Shown here piece after piece: positions 9,623-22,900 of a stretch of DNA of 53,046 nucleotides. The notes under the pieces are model-generated. The model made no database searches. It was not told the origin of the DNA and saw nothing but the letters and a program-made list of their open reading frames with translations. The translations under genes and the position numbers were made by a program. Each line of letters begins with the position of its first letter. Positions within the stretch are counted from its first letter, which is position 1. Source of the stretch: Lingula anatina (Eukaryota; Brachiopoda; Lingulata; Lingulida; Lingulidae); NCBI RefSeq assembly GCF_001039355.2, contig NW_019773753.1:1-53046 (forward strand). Direction: 5' to 3'.

Positions 9623-12600
9623 TTATTTAAGCAAGTACTTTGAGGCATATCCCAGAAAAGACGTTCCTTCGTGTCGGTAACTTTCGTCATTACCAGAGGT
9701 GTCTGGCCTCGGCGACGCCGCCACGCGACCAAGTTCGTTAAAACGACTGGTACCTCCCGGATTTAAACTCTTCGGTGCCCCTGGAATGCATGCGCGTTCG
9801 TCCGCAGTCCTTGGCGAACAGCCCGTTAAGCTGGCACCCTCATCCGTTGACAGACCAAATACAGGCGTAGAAGCCACACTTGTGACGTCACTACCAGAAT
9901 CGGAAGCGATGGCCTGAGCGGTGACGTCATCAGCCTGTATGGCGGTCCCCTGTCGTTTGGTAGCAATTTTTGCCTTGCACACAAGTTTCCCTCGCCCATT
10001 ATAGAGAGCGGGCCAGATGAAATAGTTTATTTCTCCTGAGGTGCAACCCCACCGATCCTGTAAGAGATTGTAATCAAATCTAAACGGGGGAAACAAATTG
10101 AGATAGGTTCGGAAGACGACATTAAGATAATATGTGTCTCGTTTGATTTTACCGCAATGGCGTATCTGAGACACTAGATGCTTCTCCAAAGTAAAGTTAT
10201 GTAAAGTGACGCCTTAGATAACTATAGCTATGCCCGTCAAAAGGCTTGAACCTAGAACTTTCAGGTATCTATATCTATTAAGGAACTAAAATTACCCATG
10301 CAAAACGGAGAATGTAAATCTATGTGGTTTGCAGCCCCTGTCTTATTGCCCACGTTGTAAATTACACTTCTGCAGCTTAGGTGACTGTAAGGAGATTAGA
10401 AAAAAAGGTCAAACAAACATGCACTGGTGCCAGAAAAGCCATGGAACCACCGATTTTCTTTACCTCATGCACCTCTTTGTCCATCTTCGCACCACTCCAG
10501 TCTAGTTTCATCGGCGGGTCCAGGACCACCATTTTCCAAAACACACGGACACAGTGACGGACAAATCTCTTCAAACAGGATGACTTGATGACGTCTTCAT
10601 TGCACTGGAGACTGGTCCGTAATTGCTCTAACACATCCTGAAAATGGTATGCATGTTACGCTGTTAACATGTAGTGACTACTATCAGTGACAACTTTTAA
10701 AAGCGTAATCAAACATGTTGTACTAGTTCATGAGCGCTAATATATAAATGTAGTGAATATCCTATGGATATTAAATTGAGCAGTGTTCAAAGGATAATAA
10801 TAACATGTCGCCTTGATCTCTTCCATATGAGCCCATACTCGAAGTCGATTTTGAAGTGGTTGATTACATATCATATGTATCATTTTGAATCGATGTACCT
10901 GATTTATTTCCTTTAAGTCATGCCGCTCTGTGTTGTTGACCAGGAACTGCCGAATCGTGTGCGATATCCGATCGAAAAGTTCCTTCTATAATATAAAATG
11001 AACATTATCATAAGCGTTCACTGAAAAAATTACGAAGCGCGTTCTAATTTTAAGTGCAGGTATTTTTTTCGTAAACATATATATTTTTGTTAAGAGTTCT
11101 AGTGAAATTAATCAAATTAACAGAGTACAAGAGCATAAAAACGGGGTACAGCTCACCTCTTCTTCGCTGTCGGCGCATGCGTCTTCCACGTGCCTGGGAA
11201 GATTGGCATCTAATGAACTATGCCGACTGTCGGAAGAATGGCTGTGTTTGCCTTCTGAAGACGTGCGAAAACTCCCATGACCGTGAAAGGTTTGGTTGAA
11301 ATTGACGTCTATCGTCGGTACCCTCAAGGAGGCCTTCCACCCCTGCGTATAGTTCTGAAGCGCCTTTTCTGTGCATTCATATGACACCTGCACAAAATAT
11401 TCATTGACACATAAAAACGATGAAAATTTATCACACAATTACGTTGGTAAATTGAGTTTATACTAACTTATGAGCAAACAAATAGTCCTAGAAACTGATT
11501 TACTTACTACTGGATTTTTGCCAGTGGTTTCTGTCACTTATCATGTTTGTCAACACATTTAAAACTTTGCAGAATCATGTTGTAACGTAACCATGGTACC
11601 GGGATATACATGCACATGCATTACCCATTCAAAAATTACTTATTGCAATGTAGTTTTTATATATAATAACTCGGTTAATTTGATAACAGTGATATTGGGT
11701 GAATATAAGTCGAGATTAAATCCCTATGACAACTACATTTGGAACAGTTAAAATATGCTATATTAATGTGATTGGCATTGATAAAATTTGACCGCGTGCA
11801 CAACAATATGGCACGCAGTCTGACAAAATATAGATAACAGATAATAAAAATGGGAAACAACAGTCAAAACTTGAATTTATTATATGATTATGGTTTAAAG
11901 GCCATTTATCTTAGAAACTCTTTCTAGAATAGTTATTGACGACTTTAGAAATTTATCAGTTGTGAGACTCAAGAGAACGAAATTTGTTTAGAACACCAAA
12001 AGCCAGAAAATAGCAAACAACAAAGCAGTTTATGATGACTAAATGGAACACGAACACTGAGTGAATTAGACAAACACGAAATTTGTAAATGGGTAAAGAG
12101 AACAAAGGCGGTCATCCGAATAAAAATAAAAGAAAGTTAATTTGAACGGGAATAGTGTAGCCATTGTCCAACATTGATCACTACAAATATCACTTCTACT
12201 ATTGAAGGACAGGGGGGAGGGGGTTGGGGAGTGGAAACCTCGTCACTTTAAAGAAAGTTACCAAATAAATATCACAATTAAAGGCGAGAAAGCGAATCAA
12301 AATTTCAAAGTTTACTGTTGAAACCCTACTAACTTTAAAAACAAGCATTTTGGTGTGTCTCCTAGTTGAGGAGTATTATTCTTTTTTACGAGAGAAGCCA
12401 TATTAAATCGTTAGGCGAAAAGACGTTGATGGCACAAAATTCATTTACTCACAGTCACTGCTGTGAACAAAATACCGATCCCTTCTTCTTCCGTGAATTC
12501 AAAGTCGTCTTGCAGTTGGTCCAGAGCTCTGTCGTGCTCTTCCTCGTACAGGTCCATCGTGTACATGTCCACCAACTGGTCAGGGGTCGTGGCCGCAGCC

Positions 12601-13609
12601 GGTCTGGCAACATTAACGGCGTGCGGGTTTAATTCCCTGTTTATCCTGTGCTGCAATTCGGCCAGCCTAAAATCATTTAGATAAACGTAGTGATAATGTT
12701 AGTAAACTAGACTAACGCAGTTTTTTTCTTTGTATCAAAAAAGTGTCGTAGAGACATCTAGCATGTCTTCAAGGCAAAATACTCTGTGACTCCCGTCAAC
12801 TGTTTCTGACCTACAGACATTAACTTTTTGAATAGCCGTGTATAAAAATGCATGTATACTCGGTAGAACAAAGTTTTAAAAAACAATCAATAATTTGTTC
12901 AGTTCCTGTTATTTTTTTATGACTGCACCTCAACAAAGACTTGCAGTCTAGGGGGGCAATAACAAGAATCAAGAATATTGGGATTGAAATTTGGTGACCG
13001 TCCCCTATGACGTTACCTCTTATTTTGCTGTGCCATCTTTGACGTCATGCTTTGATTTCTGGTCGACAAATCACCTGTCGTCGATCGCAACGTTTGCTCT
13101 TCTGTGCTTTTTCCCTCCAGTTGTGAAAGATAAATGTTGTTGGCGTCCTTAAGAGTACTGTTCTCAGATATCTTCTCACTCAATTGTCTTTGTATTTCGC
13201 GAAGTTCTGTCTGTAACTCTCGAACTCTGTAATTCTGTTTGTGTAGTTCTCTTTGGGTATCACTGACAAGAGAAGAAAGTCCCCCTTTCTTGAAGAAGTG
13301 ATCGACGTATTTTATATGTTCCACGCAATTCGAACAACCCTTGCACGCCTCTTTCAACTGTTTGTTTGCATTCTTGATAATATCACCTAAAACTTTCTTG
13401 TGTTTCTGACATGAAGGGGCGTAGGATAAACCAGAATGTTCAGTATCTAACTTGAAATCAAAAATGGCGGACAGGAGATACCGATTTGAGGTATCTTCTA
13501 GGCATTCCACAGTTTTTCCGATAAGTCCGAGCCGCAGATGCGAGAAATGGTGGCTGTCTTGTCCTTGCCTGTGAGCCACTGAAACCTGCCGTAGGAGTCC
13601 CAAGTCCAT
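9623..13609 (-). CDS. Mitochondria-eating protein (SPATA18/MIEAP)-like
   Basis: Six coding exons on minus: 13609-13017, 12666-12453, 11387-11157, 10985-10899, 10637-10464 and 10057-9623, total 1734 nt and 577 residues, close to the vertebrate SPATA18 length of about 540. The ATG directly follows an acceptor (tttgcag), so a 5' UTR exon lies upstream. Residues about 105-215 form a coiled coil rich in Gln, Glu and Leu (RELQTELREIQRQLSEK). The C-terminal half matches the pattern of the MIEAP C-terminal domain: DLYEEEHDRALDQL, then VFWKMVVLDPPMKLDW, then INYFIWPALYNGRGKLVCKA. The last about 115 residues are a low-complexity Ser/Thr-rich tail. MIEAP proteins act at mitochondria in quality control. 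The family call rests on remembered motifs, not a search; without it, the gene would be a coiled-coil protein of unknown function. Confidence 0.68.
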
Positions 13610-15255
13610 CTGCAAATAATTGAAATTAAAAAGTCAGAGATGTTGAGGCCGAGCTAATGCACTAGGATACATGAGAACACGTTGAGCGGGGTATATAACA
13701 CGAAAAGAATGATGTAGACACGGTGGCAAAAAAAAGGTGACTGAGGTGAGAGTCCCAAACCAATCCGAAAACGTTCATTGTTCGGAACTGTATCGGGGAG
13801 ATATAACTAAATGTACATGGAGGTATCATTAAATAATAATTAACTGCGCACATATAGGTAGATGTAATAGGTCTATGTCAAACATTAAAAACAGTACAAG
13901 ACACGAGAGAGTTATGAGTAACAAACGAAACGGTTGGCGTGCTGAGATAGAAATCTGATTAATGTGAAAAATTAACGAAAGTTTTTATTGGTTATTTACA
14001 GATATGGGATCCTATAATCGTTCAGGGGACGTTTAATATCACTTCTGCACTGATTGAATGTTTATCAATTGAAAAACAAACATGAGTCATACTGTTTAAT
14101 CCAGAGGTCTGTCTATACTTTTGCTATTGGGACTTTCAACCAAGACCCTAATAAAATTATTACCGATCCTAACATAGATTCTTACGTAAGAAAAGATAAT
14201 GTTTAAGAGTGTCAACATAGTAGGAATCACGAGACTGAATCACGCGACTTGACATCAACAAGCTTTAACGTTACCTGTATGACAAGCGAAAGTACGGATC
14301 TATAATCTGAGAATTAAATAAAGATGTCTCTTACTTAACAAACGATCTGTGTCCGCTTGGTTACTGTGATCGAAGTACGTCCTTTTGTTAATAGCTGCTG
14401 TGTTGTCAGTAGTCAATTTTCCCCAACATAGAAATCACAGGCATATTTATGAACGATGATTAAGGTACATGTAACATCGATTCCTACGTTGTCGAATCCA
14501 AGTTTGTACTTAGTCTGTTTCTTTAGACACTACTTAGAGCATGTTTGACTTTTAAAATGATCCCGATTACTCACCTTGGATCCTGCTTTATGACATATTA
14601 AATTCAGGTCCAATTTGAAGTCAGTTCTCACTGTGCTTTGTCACACGTATTGATACTTGAACTTTATCACGACGACCCTATGCTCCGGCCATATCGCATT
14701 GATAACATAGATCAGATAACTCACTCCATCTGGGTCACGAATCCCTGACAAATAAACAGCTAAATTGTATTCAAAATAAATCTGCCTGTCGTTGCGCAAG
14801 ACACTCAATTAGGCTAGATAAGACAAGAAACCGATGTGAATATTTAAACAAATTAAGGAAGGTGACATCAAGACAAAAATTTGACGCCAGCAAAAATCCG
14901 CAATAAGGAGGTTCAGCCGATCTGCAGCTCAGCAACACGCCTACATATGAGAAAATGGTTTTTCTGGGGTAGGCGTCTGTTTGGTAAGCTACTGACAAAT
15001 TATGTAAATGATTACGTCACCGTTTTTTTTTTTTTGTGCTTGTGTGAACGGGGTCTTCTACACGTTGACTTGTGACCAATGCCTTCATCCATATTTACAA
15101 CAGAGTAAGGGTTCAGCTAGGACAGAGTTAATAGAAGCAATGACTTGTATATATTATTGTCTAGAATATCTCTTTTATGGGAGCTACATGGTTAGTTAGG
15201 CATGATTTTTTTTATTGGTGTAGATTAGCGCAAGAAGTCTTATGTATACTTCATA
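13610..15255. promoter_or_regulatory. Divergent intergenic region between MIEAP-like and HSPA12-like genes
   Basis: The two genes are transcribed away from each other across about 1.6 kb. On minus, the sequence around 14577 reads 'ggatccaag' then 'gtgagtaa', a strong splice donor, so a non-coding first exon of the MIEAP-like gene probably ends near 14577 and splices to 13609. No clear TATA box or heat-shock element could be fixed by eye. The remaining short frames look accidental. Confidence 0.45.
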
Positions 15256-18200
15256 ATGATGGATATGTCAGGATTGTTCCTGTCCAGCGTGTACAGATCT
15301 TGGGGTAAGTGTTTCTTTTTTTTTTTTTTTTTTTTGTCTCTTCTATTTTTTTTATTAATGTTTTTTATTATTATTTGTATGTTCTGTTTGTCTTTTTCCC
15401 CTATCTCAGCAAATTGAACCCCAACTGTATAATCTGTATAATTTCAAACTTTGTCCTGCATTATCAGATATCCGGCCCCCTCTGTTAACGGCAAAACCTA
15501 GGGGTGTGGGAAGAAAGTGGAAGATACTGCTACACAATAATTTTAAAACGCTGCTGGCAACTAACACTAAATGTCATCAGTTATCTAATTGTTCATCTTT
15601 TTTCCGTGTTTTGGCAGCACAGACACGTAGAAAGAGGAGCAGTGACCTATAAATAATAAACTAAAAAAAAAAAGAAAAGACAAGTAATATGTTTCTCTAT
15701 TTGAATCTTTTCGTTTATTTATTTATTTATCAATTAATCTATTTTCGTTTTTTTAATCAAATTTTTTTCTTATCAGCCATATGTTTGTTCATTATAGTAG
15801 ACAATGAAAGGACACAATCATTTAAAGAAGAGGCTGGACCTAAAGCTGAAACGCCGGAAAACCCTTTCTGTATGGTAGCGGCTATTGACTTTGGAACCAC
15901 ATTTAGCGGCTATGCTTACTCTTTTACCTCCAACGAAAGCGACATCTATATTAACGCCAACTGGGGAGCAAGTGTCGGTCAACAGCTCTACCGGACGCCA
16001 ACTACGGTGTTAATCAGCCCGGATCAATCTGAGGTCAGCTGATGCCCTTTTTTTTTATTAATTCTTTACTTTGGATGAAGATAAATTTTGACTGTTTTAA
16101 ATGATATAGGCCTATTTATTGAATTGAAGATAATGATAATGATCATGCTAGTGATCATGTTCTGCAAGTAGATATTTGCGAATTTTAATTTTAAAACTTA
16201 ACTTTTTAACTTTTAAAAAGTACCAATTATTAGGAAAATCTACAGTATATCCTACATAATACATAATATAAATGAATACAGTGTATATTGTAATGTGAGG
16301 CCAAAGGGAAATAATAATTTTCCAGACAATCATCAATAATCTTATCCTGCAGTTTTACTTACGTAATTGATATGCTGACGTTTTCTTTCTTATAATTCTA
16401 TGAAAAATCTACAATCAGAAGTCAAAACTCTTTTTTTATGTTCAAAAGGCATATTTTGGATTCGAAGCGCAGCAGAAGTTTCTTGAAGAATTAGAGCCAG
16501 AGGAGGTTTCAGAGTGGTACCTGTTTGAGCGGTTCAAAATGAAGCTAAATGCAGAATTGGTAAAACATGTTTTTTTACCTAAAGATGCTATCGTACTCTA
16601 CAAAAGATTTGAATTTTATTTAAAAACGGCTATAGTATACTTCATCGTCTGTCAATATTCCATTGCTTGGAACTCTCCTATACATGTATATGTACATTTA
16701 CTTTGAAATTAATTTTTATTCAAGGCAATCGTGCAAGCATTGAGATACAGATAAATTTATTTGAGAACCGTATGTTTCAGGAGATAAACCCCAGAACAAC
16801 AATGCTTCAGGCCGATAACGGAAAATCTCTCCCTGCTCAAGTAGTCTTTTCCCATGCAATTAGGTTGCTTAAAGAGCACTTGCTTGAGTCACAAAAACAG
16901 TCCGTCTTGGCTACAGAGGTATTGTGGGTGATCACAGTGCCCTCTGTCTGGTCAGATCAAGCCAAAGAGTTTATGCGGCTATCTGCAATAAAGGTAGGCT
17001 ACCCAACAAGGCCTTTAGTAGAATCATTTGACCTTAATAGTCCACTAGTATATTTATTAAAAATTTTGGATCAAAAAAACGTGTCACATATACAGAGTAG
17101 AAAAAGTTACATTACAATTCCTCAGATTATTTTGCGGTGACACATATTCTCTCATGCAATTCGGGTACTCCATTAGTCTTAAAGAATTTTAAAAAATTTA
17201 CCCTCTCTCTAGGCAGGTATTCCGCGAGAACAGCAGTTAATCGCATACGAGCCAGAAGCGGCGTCTCTGTATTATCTGAAACAGTGCAAACAGACGCCGC
17301 AGAGAAATCCTGCTGGCACCGTGTCGCTTGACATCAACAAACCCGGAGTTACATTTATGGTCGCCGATCTGGGGGGTAAAGTATTTGCATATAATTCTTC
17401 AGGAATAACATACCTCTATGGCTTCTTAATTTATTGACGACTTAAGACACGTAATGAAGCAAGGTCAAAATAAACAGAAAAAACAAGTCAAGAAGGCCTA
17501 TTTCAGTTTCACATTAAAAAGGCCGATTAGAGTACAGTCTGACGTAGGCTTCACAGTATTTAATCAATATGTTTTGGGATAAAACAGGATAATATCATAA
17601 CTCTCGTTTCCAGGCGGGACAGCGGACATCACAGTCCAAGAGATTGACCGAACTACCTTAAAACCTAAAATTCTGAGCAGGCCCACAGGGGGACCGTGGG
17701 GAGGAGACGCCGTGAATGTGGAGTTTGAAAAACTTCTGGATTCGGTATTTGGAAAAGAAAAAATGGGTATTTGTATTATGCATGCTAATGTCATTTCTGT
17801 AACATATTAAACCAGTTTAAAATGTGTTTCATTTCATTTAGGTTTCGTTGTGGTAATTTACCATTAAATAAAGGTATTCAAAATATTCCGCCAACCATAC
17901 CCCGTACATGTATACATGTATGTATTTGCAAGATTTTAAAGCAGGGGTTTTTATGACTTTTTATTACTTTCTACACTTTTTCATATTATCAATATAATTT
18001 CTAGATAAAATGCGGAGATTTGGCCAAAATACCTTTGTAGACTACGAGGTCAATTTCTAATTTTCAGATGGCTTCCGCGCCTTGCACCCAGATCATTGGC
18101 ATCGCATCATCAGAGAATTTGAAATCAAGAAACGAACTCTATCGCCAGTCAAGCAAGTTCCAACTCGTCTAGTGTTTCCTGCAGGTTTTCTCTCCTATGC

Positions 18201-18987
18201 TAGCTCTCACCAGATGTCACTTGCCGAATCATGTAACATGTACGAACCAAAAGGAGCTTTAACGTGGAGCATCGATAAAATTCGCATTTCTAGTGACGTC
18301 ATGCGAGGACTTTTCGAGCGTACAATTAAAGCAATTTCCAATCACTTGTTGGAGTTCATAACAACAAATGAGAACAATATATCTTTCCTTGTTCTTGTTG
18401 GCGGATTTTCAGACTGTCCTTTACTGCAGGAAGCAATTACGGAAAGGTTCAAAGGTCGTTTGAAGGTCATTACACCAGGCAATGATGGCGGTTTGTGTGT
18501 TGTAAAGGGGGCGGTAGTGTATGGACAAAACCCCGCCATATTCAAACAGCGCGTTGCTGGCTATACGTATGGCATCGAATGCGTCGAACCATTTGATAAA
18601 AACTCACACCCGATTGAACTTAAAGAAGTCTACGAAGGTGGAGTTGAAAAATGCGCTCGAGTATTCAAAACTATAATCAAGAAAGATGAATCGGTGAAAG
18701 AAGGAGAGGTTAGAAAACTCCGGTTTCATGCCGTTAGATCCCGTCAAAACAGTATGACTTTACCAGTTTACGCAAGTGAAAAGAAAGACGTGAAGTTTAC
18801 AAATGAAGAGAAAACGTGGAAGATTGCTGATCTTGAAGTCCGAATGCCTATCCAGAAAGGGGGTACAAAACGACAGGTAGAAGTACTGATTAATTTCAGC
18901 AGAACCACCATTTCTGTTCGAGCCCTAGATTTGGCAAGCAATAACACGACTGAAGCTACCCTGAATTTTTTTAACGATTATAGTTAA
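15256..18987 (+). CDS. HSPA12-type heat shock 70 kDa protein
   Basis: Seven coding exons fit in one phase: 15256-15304, 15798-16033, 16449-16559, 16781-16993, 17213-17375, 17614-17766 and 18068-18987, total 1845 nt and 614 residues, normal for HSPA12A/B-like proteins. The actin-fold ATPase motifs are visible: VAAIDFGTTFSGYAYSF (phosphate 1), VADLGGGTADITV (phosphate 2) and FLVLVGGFSDCPLLQEAI (adenosine site). The C-terminus lacks the canonical HSP70 peptide-binding domain and EEVD tail, as is usual for HSPA12. The first exon codes for only 16 residues; it was chosen because its phase-1 donor joins exactly to exon 2, and no other upstream ATG fits as well. HSPA12 genes are greatly expanded in bivalves and often stress- or immune-induced. 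Family call firm; start less so. Confidence 0.9.
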
Positions 18988-19906
18988 ACTAAAGACGCAT
19001 TTTCGAGAAATATATCTACTTTTCAGACGAAGATGACAAACAATAACATGTGCCAGTGCGCAAGAAGCATATTACCATTAAAAGATATTCATGTGCCTGT
19101 AGGACGGAATTATATAATTTTCTTTTCCTTTGTGTTTGTATTACAACGTTGATACTTTTCTTCTTCGCAGCATCATTATCAAAGTACTGCCACCGAGTGA
19201 TCTTTTCTATAGAATTTGCGTGTACATATTCCCTAAACAATTTGAATTATTTGAAAGCCATATACAAAAACTGTACCTTGTTTGAATTGTGGGGATTTAA
19301 AAAGGAGATTAAAAAAAACGTTAAAAACTTCACGGGCCATATTTTATATTCGACAAATAAATTGCGATAACACACGATAATAATATTACAAAGATCAACT
19401 CCGTTACCAATTAATCGCCTGCTACAAACGTGAAGTGTTTTTGGTGCAGGACTTATGTTATCTTGAATGACAATTGACACTCGATAACAAAAACAATTGC
19501 AGAAGTCCTTAAGAACAGCAAAACTCGAGATAATAGAATCCAGGTAGGATACTAAGTTCAAGGAGGCCCTATTTTATACAGACTACATGTACCACTAGCT
19601 GTACCGTTAGCATCCATTTAAAACCCTTGATCTAGCGATTACCAACACGTGTCTTTATCGTGATCTTAGCTGTCAATACTGATTAGTTAATTTCTGGTTT
19701 ATTGTCACGTATCAGAATATTATCTACGTGTTCATATAACATCAAAATTAAAAGTACAGATTCTATTTTTTATTTTTCATTTCAGCTATTTGTAACTTCA
19801 TACCAAGAATCACGAAACCCATAAAAAAAATAATGATAATAATAATAATAATGTGCGCATTAAATTCGGTGCCCCATTGCATAACTGGGGTACTTATGAC
19901 GGCTGC
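18988..19906. other. Intergenic DNA between convergent HSPA12-like gene and secreted gene D
   Basis: The region holds the 3' UTR of the HSPA12-like gene on the left and that of gene D on the right. A polyadenylation hexamer for gene D (aataaa on minus) lies at 19774-19769, about 135 bases past its stop. A short (aat)n microsatellite occupies about 19831-19855. The open frames seen here on both strands have no recognisable product. Confidence 0.5.
19356..19361 (+). terminator. Candidate polyadenylation signal of the HSPA12-like gene
   Basis: This is a canonical AATAAA about 370 bases downstream of the stop codon at 18985-18987, on the coding strand. In such A+T-rich DNA the hexamer is common, so this is only a candidate. 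Confidence 0.35.
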
Positions 19907-22900
19907 CTAGCACGTGTTGACTCTGGCCGTGCTGTACATGTAGATGTGCATGGTGGACAATGTACCCACGCTGGTTACACAGGTCGGGACGGGATCCAAA
20001 AACCACTGGAAAAAAGATACCACATAAATCAATAACGGGCACTGTGTGAATATTCTGTAGGCTAGAAGTTAATTTTTATTCAGTTGTCAATGCATAACAC
20101 TTTACTGACTTTAAATTATATTCAGAATTTACGTCCACTTATTTTCAAATGGGAAAATGAATTATTCTGCATCCTTTATGCAGTAAGCTTTGCGTTGTTG
20201 ATTTTACATACACGTATAAATCACGAGGTTTATAAGACCAGCACTATTTTATGAAAAATAAACAAATATAGATATGTGGAAAAGAAATATTGGAATCGAC
20301 TGCATAAAGGACCAGAATACAACTGGTCTGGTTCCAGAAACTGCTTTCCGGCCCCAATATTATCAAATTTTAAAGATGCATACAGAGTCAATTTTTTGTC
20401 ACAAAAACCAACCAAATGCCAGCATATAGTTTCAAGTAGTATAACTAAGGGAATTACCAAAAGGCATTGTTTAATTTTACCCGAAAATGATGTTTGAACA
20501 GATTTTTCTGCTGGCATTCTAAGCTGTATGTCAATGGGGCAGGAAAGTAGGTCATGGAAGTAGGTTAAATTTATAACCATAAATTTAAAGAAAGGAGCAG
20601 TCTAAAGGTCTTTTATGGCTGATCGAGGGATCTATTCAGTTTATCCCTTGGTATGTCGAATTTATTTGAGTTATATAAGAATATAGTAGAAGTGGTTTAC
20701 ATGTGTTACTTGGAATCCACACTCCACCGATGCTCGGTTCGTATGTACCTTTAACAAAATAAAAATCACGAATAATGAACCATAGCAAAGCACCGCTCAC
20801 CTTAAAGCTGGACTGTCCAGGATGTTCATATCTGGGTGACTTAAAGTCTCCAATGAACGCCCAGCCGAACGCGTTCAATCTACCTCCATTGTACAAGAGG
20901 AATACTGGGACAAACTCGTTGCAGGACATGTCTTTACGAACATTGTACCAATAGTGCTTGCCTGGAACGAGGATAGATATGTTTAATAAACCGCTATAAT
21001 ACTTAAAAATTACCAAAAAATTTTCTACAGGATCGATTTTTTTTCTGTGAAAAATGAGGGACTAATTTCAAACTAACTTCAAACAGTAGAACTGAAGGGC
21101 AAATCTGTGCAATCGAGTGAGCTTGCCATTGTACACGTTCACTTAGGTATACACTGTAGACATCTAAGAGATATCAGACCCTGACACTATTTTCTTTTCT
21201 TACATAGAAATAGCCTCTAAATTGCCTCCTAAAACTTCAATAAAAAGCCTTAAACCAAGATACGCCACGCCTTTCTCACCCATGCCGTAGAAGCAATGTC
21301 CCTCTGTCCACATTGTGTTCTTGACGTCATCCTGGGACATTGGCAAGGCGATGGAATCAGTGGCAGGATTGGTGCCTTTCTGAATATAGAGGGCAGTACC
21401 GGTGCCGTCAGCAGAGTACTGGTCAGCAGTGCGGCCGGCGCTACAGATGGTGGCTGAAACCCATAAAAAAACCATGAAAACACTCTCAAGTAGTAGCCAG
21501 TCACAGAAAAGCTTATTCTTAATTGAAAGACTAGCTGTATACCAATCTAGGGAGATCCAGCCAGGGGAGAGATAATAATGATAATATAGGTTATGTGACA
21601 TGCTTTTCACATGCAAAAGTTGTAAAAAAACACGTAACACAAAAGCTAGATTGGGGGCTTATAGCGGCGAAGGTTGTTAAGGAATTTCCTTTGTCTGGGA
21701 GATGAATAAATGCATTCGGTGAAGCTGACATAAGGCATACTGGAAAACCATAAGTGCCACAGAATGCATCTGATTCCAGAGCATTTTGCGCCAATAATTA
21801 GGCTGCTCTTTTTATAAATCAGCTTCACATAGTTTTACCGTTTGGAATACGGAAAAATAATCTTAGTCACGGCGTATCTGTAAAATCAGCAGGCCGTGTA
21901 AGTCATGAAGTAAAATTGCATGTCACTGGACAGCTGGCCAGAATACACAAGGTCGCTTAACCGATGGGTGCGGCGAAGAACGTCGTGACTTGATCCCGGC
22001 TATTATTAAATACCCACAGCCTATCTATCTATCTAAGATAGATAAAGCCGACCAGCCCTCGATTGCTACAGTTGGCTGATATACAATTTTGATGATTGAT
22101 TTTGTTGTACCGATTAAGGTAGTATTTGGAAGAGGTTTCCTCATCTTAACATAGTGGTACCGTGTGTGTTCGTGTGCACGTATTTTCGTGTGTGCACGAA
22201 CACACATATTTAATTGATGGTATCTGCTGGAATCTGGCCCCAAATTGTATCTCTTCTTATCAAAGGTGTCATTATCGAGCGAAGTCAGGTGCAAACTAGA
22301 GACAAAAAACTCAGCTACAATCCTTGTCCTACTACATGTACCACGCCAAATAGGCCCACATGTTTTGTCACAACTTAAGTCTAGAAGATGTTCTTTAAAA
22401 AAACATGGAATCTGTGCGTCCTACCTGGGTCGGTAAAGTAGGCAGTGATGGTGAATTTGTCGCTCTCTTCAATGAAGTATTTTCTGACGTCCTCACTCAT
22501 ACTTGATGGAAAGGTGCCAGCCTTCTTAGGAATCTAAAATTGCCAAGGATACATTTGAAAAATAGTTATAATTTATTCACATTATGTATCAATTGATAAA
22601 CATTATCGACATTTAAATTAGATAGCCACAGATAGCTGAAAAAACAAAAAACAAAATATCGCAGTTATACAAGAAAATGATGATAACTATAAGATGCCTG
22701 GACTTATTTTCACTATGAGGCACTTACGGGTAAAGATACCCAAATTCCTTTTTCGTCTTAACGTGTTATAATACTCACCCCAGCTTGTATACCAGCAATG
22801 TAGCCGTTCTTATCAAACAACAACATCACCGCTGTATCGCCGTCCTTGATGTAACGGTTGCCCATGAACTGGCTGTTGCCTGGGGAGTCAATTATACATG

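Noticed and set aside
10058-10189. Upstream extension of the last MIEAP-like exon to give a 188-residue separate protein
   Set aside because: It has no ATG start, and a good acceptor (cttacag) lies at 10058-10064 with phase matching the previous exon.
19860-20042. Two 60-residue frames on both strands
   Set aside because: They overlap the last exon of secreted gene D in the wrong frame or strand; the true frame ends at the TAG at 19907-19909.
22013-22045. Short palindromic 'ctatctatctatctaagata' run
   Set aside because: A simple tetranucleotide repeat in an intron; no sign of a regulatory or mobile element.
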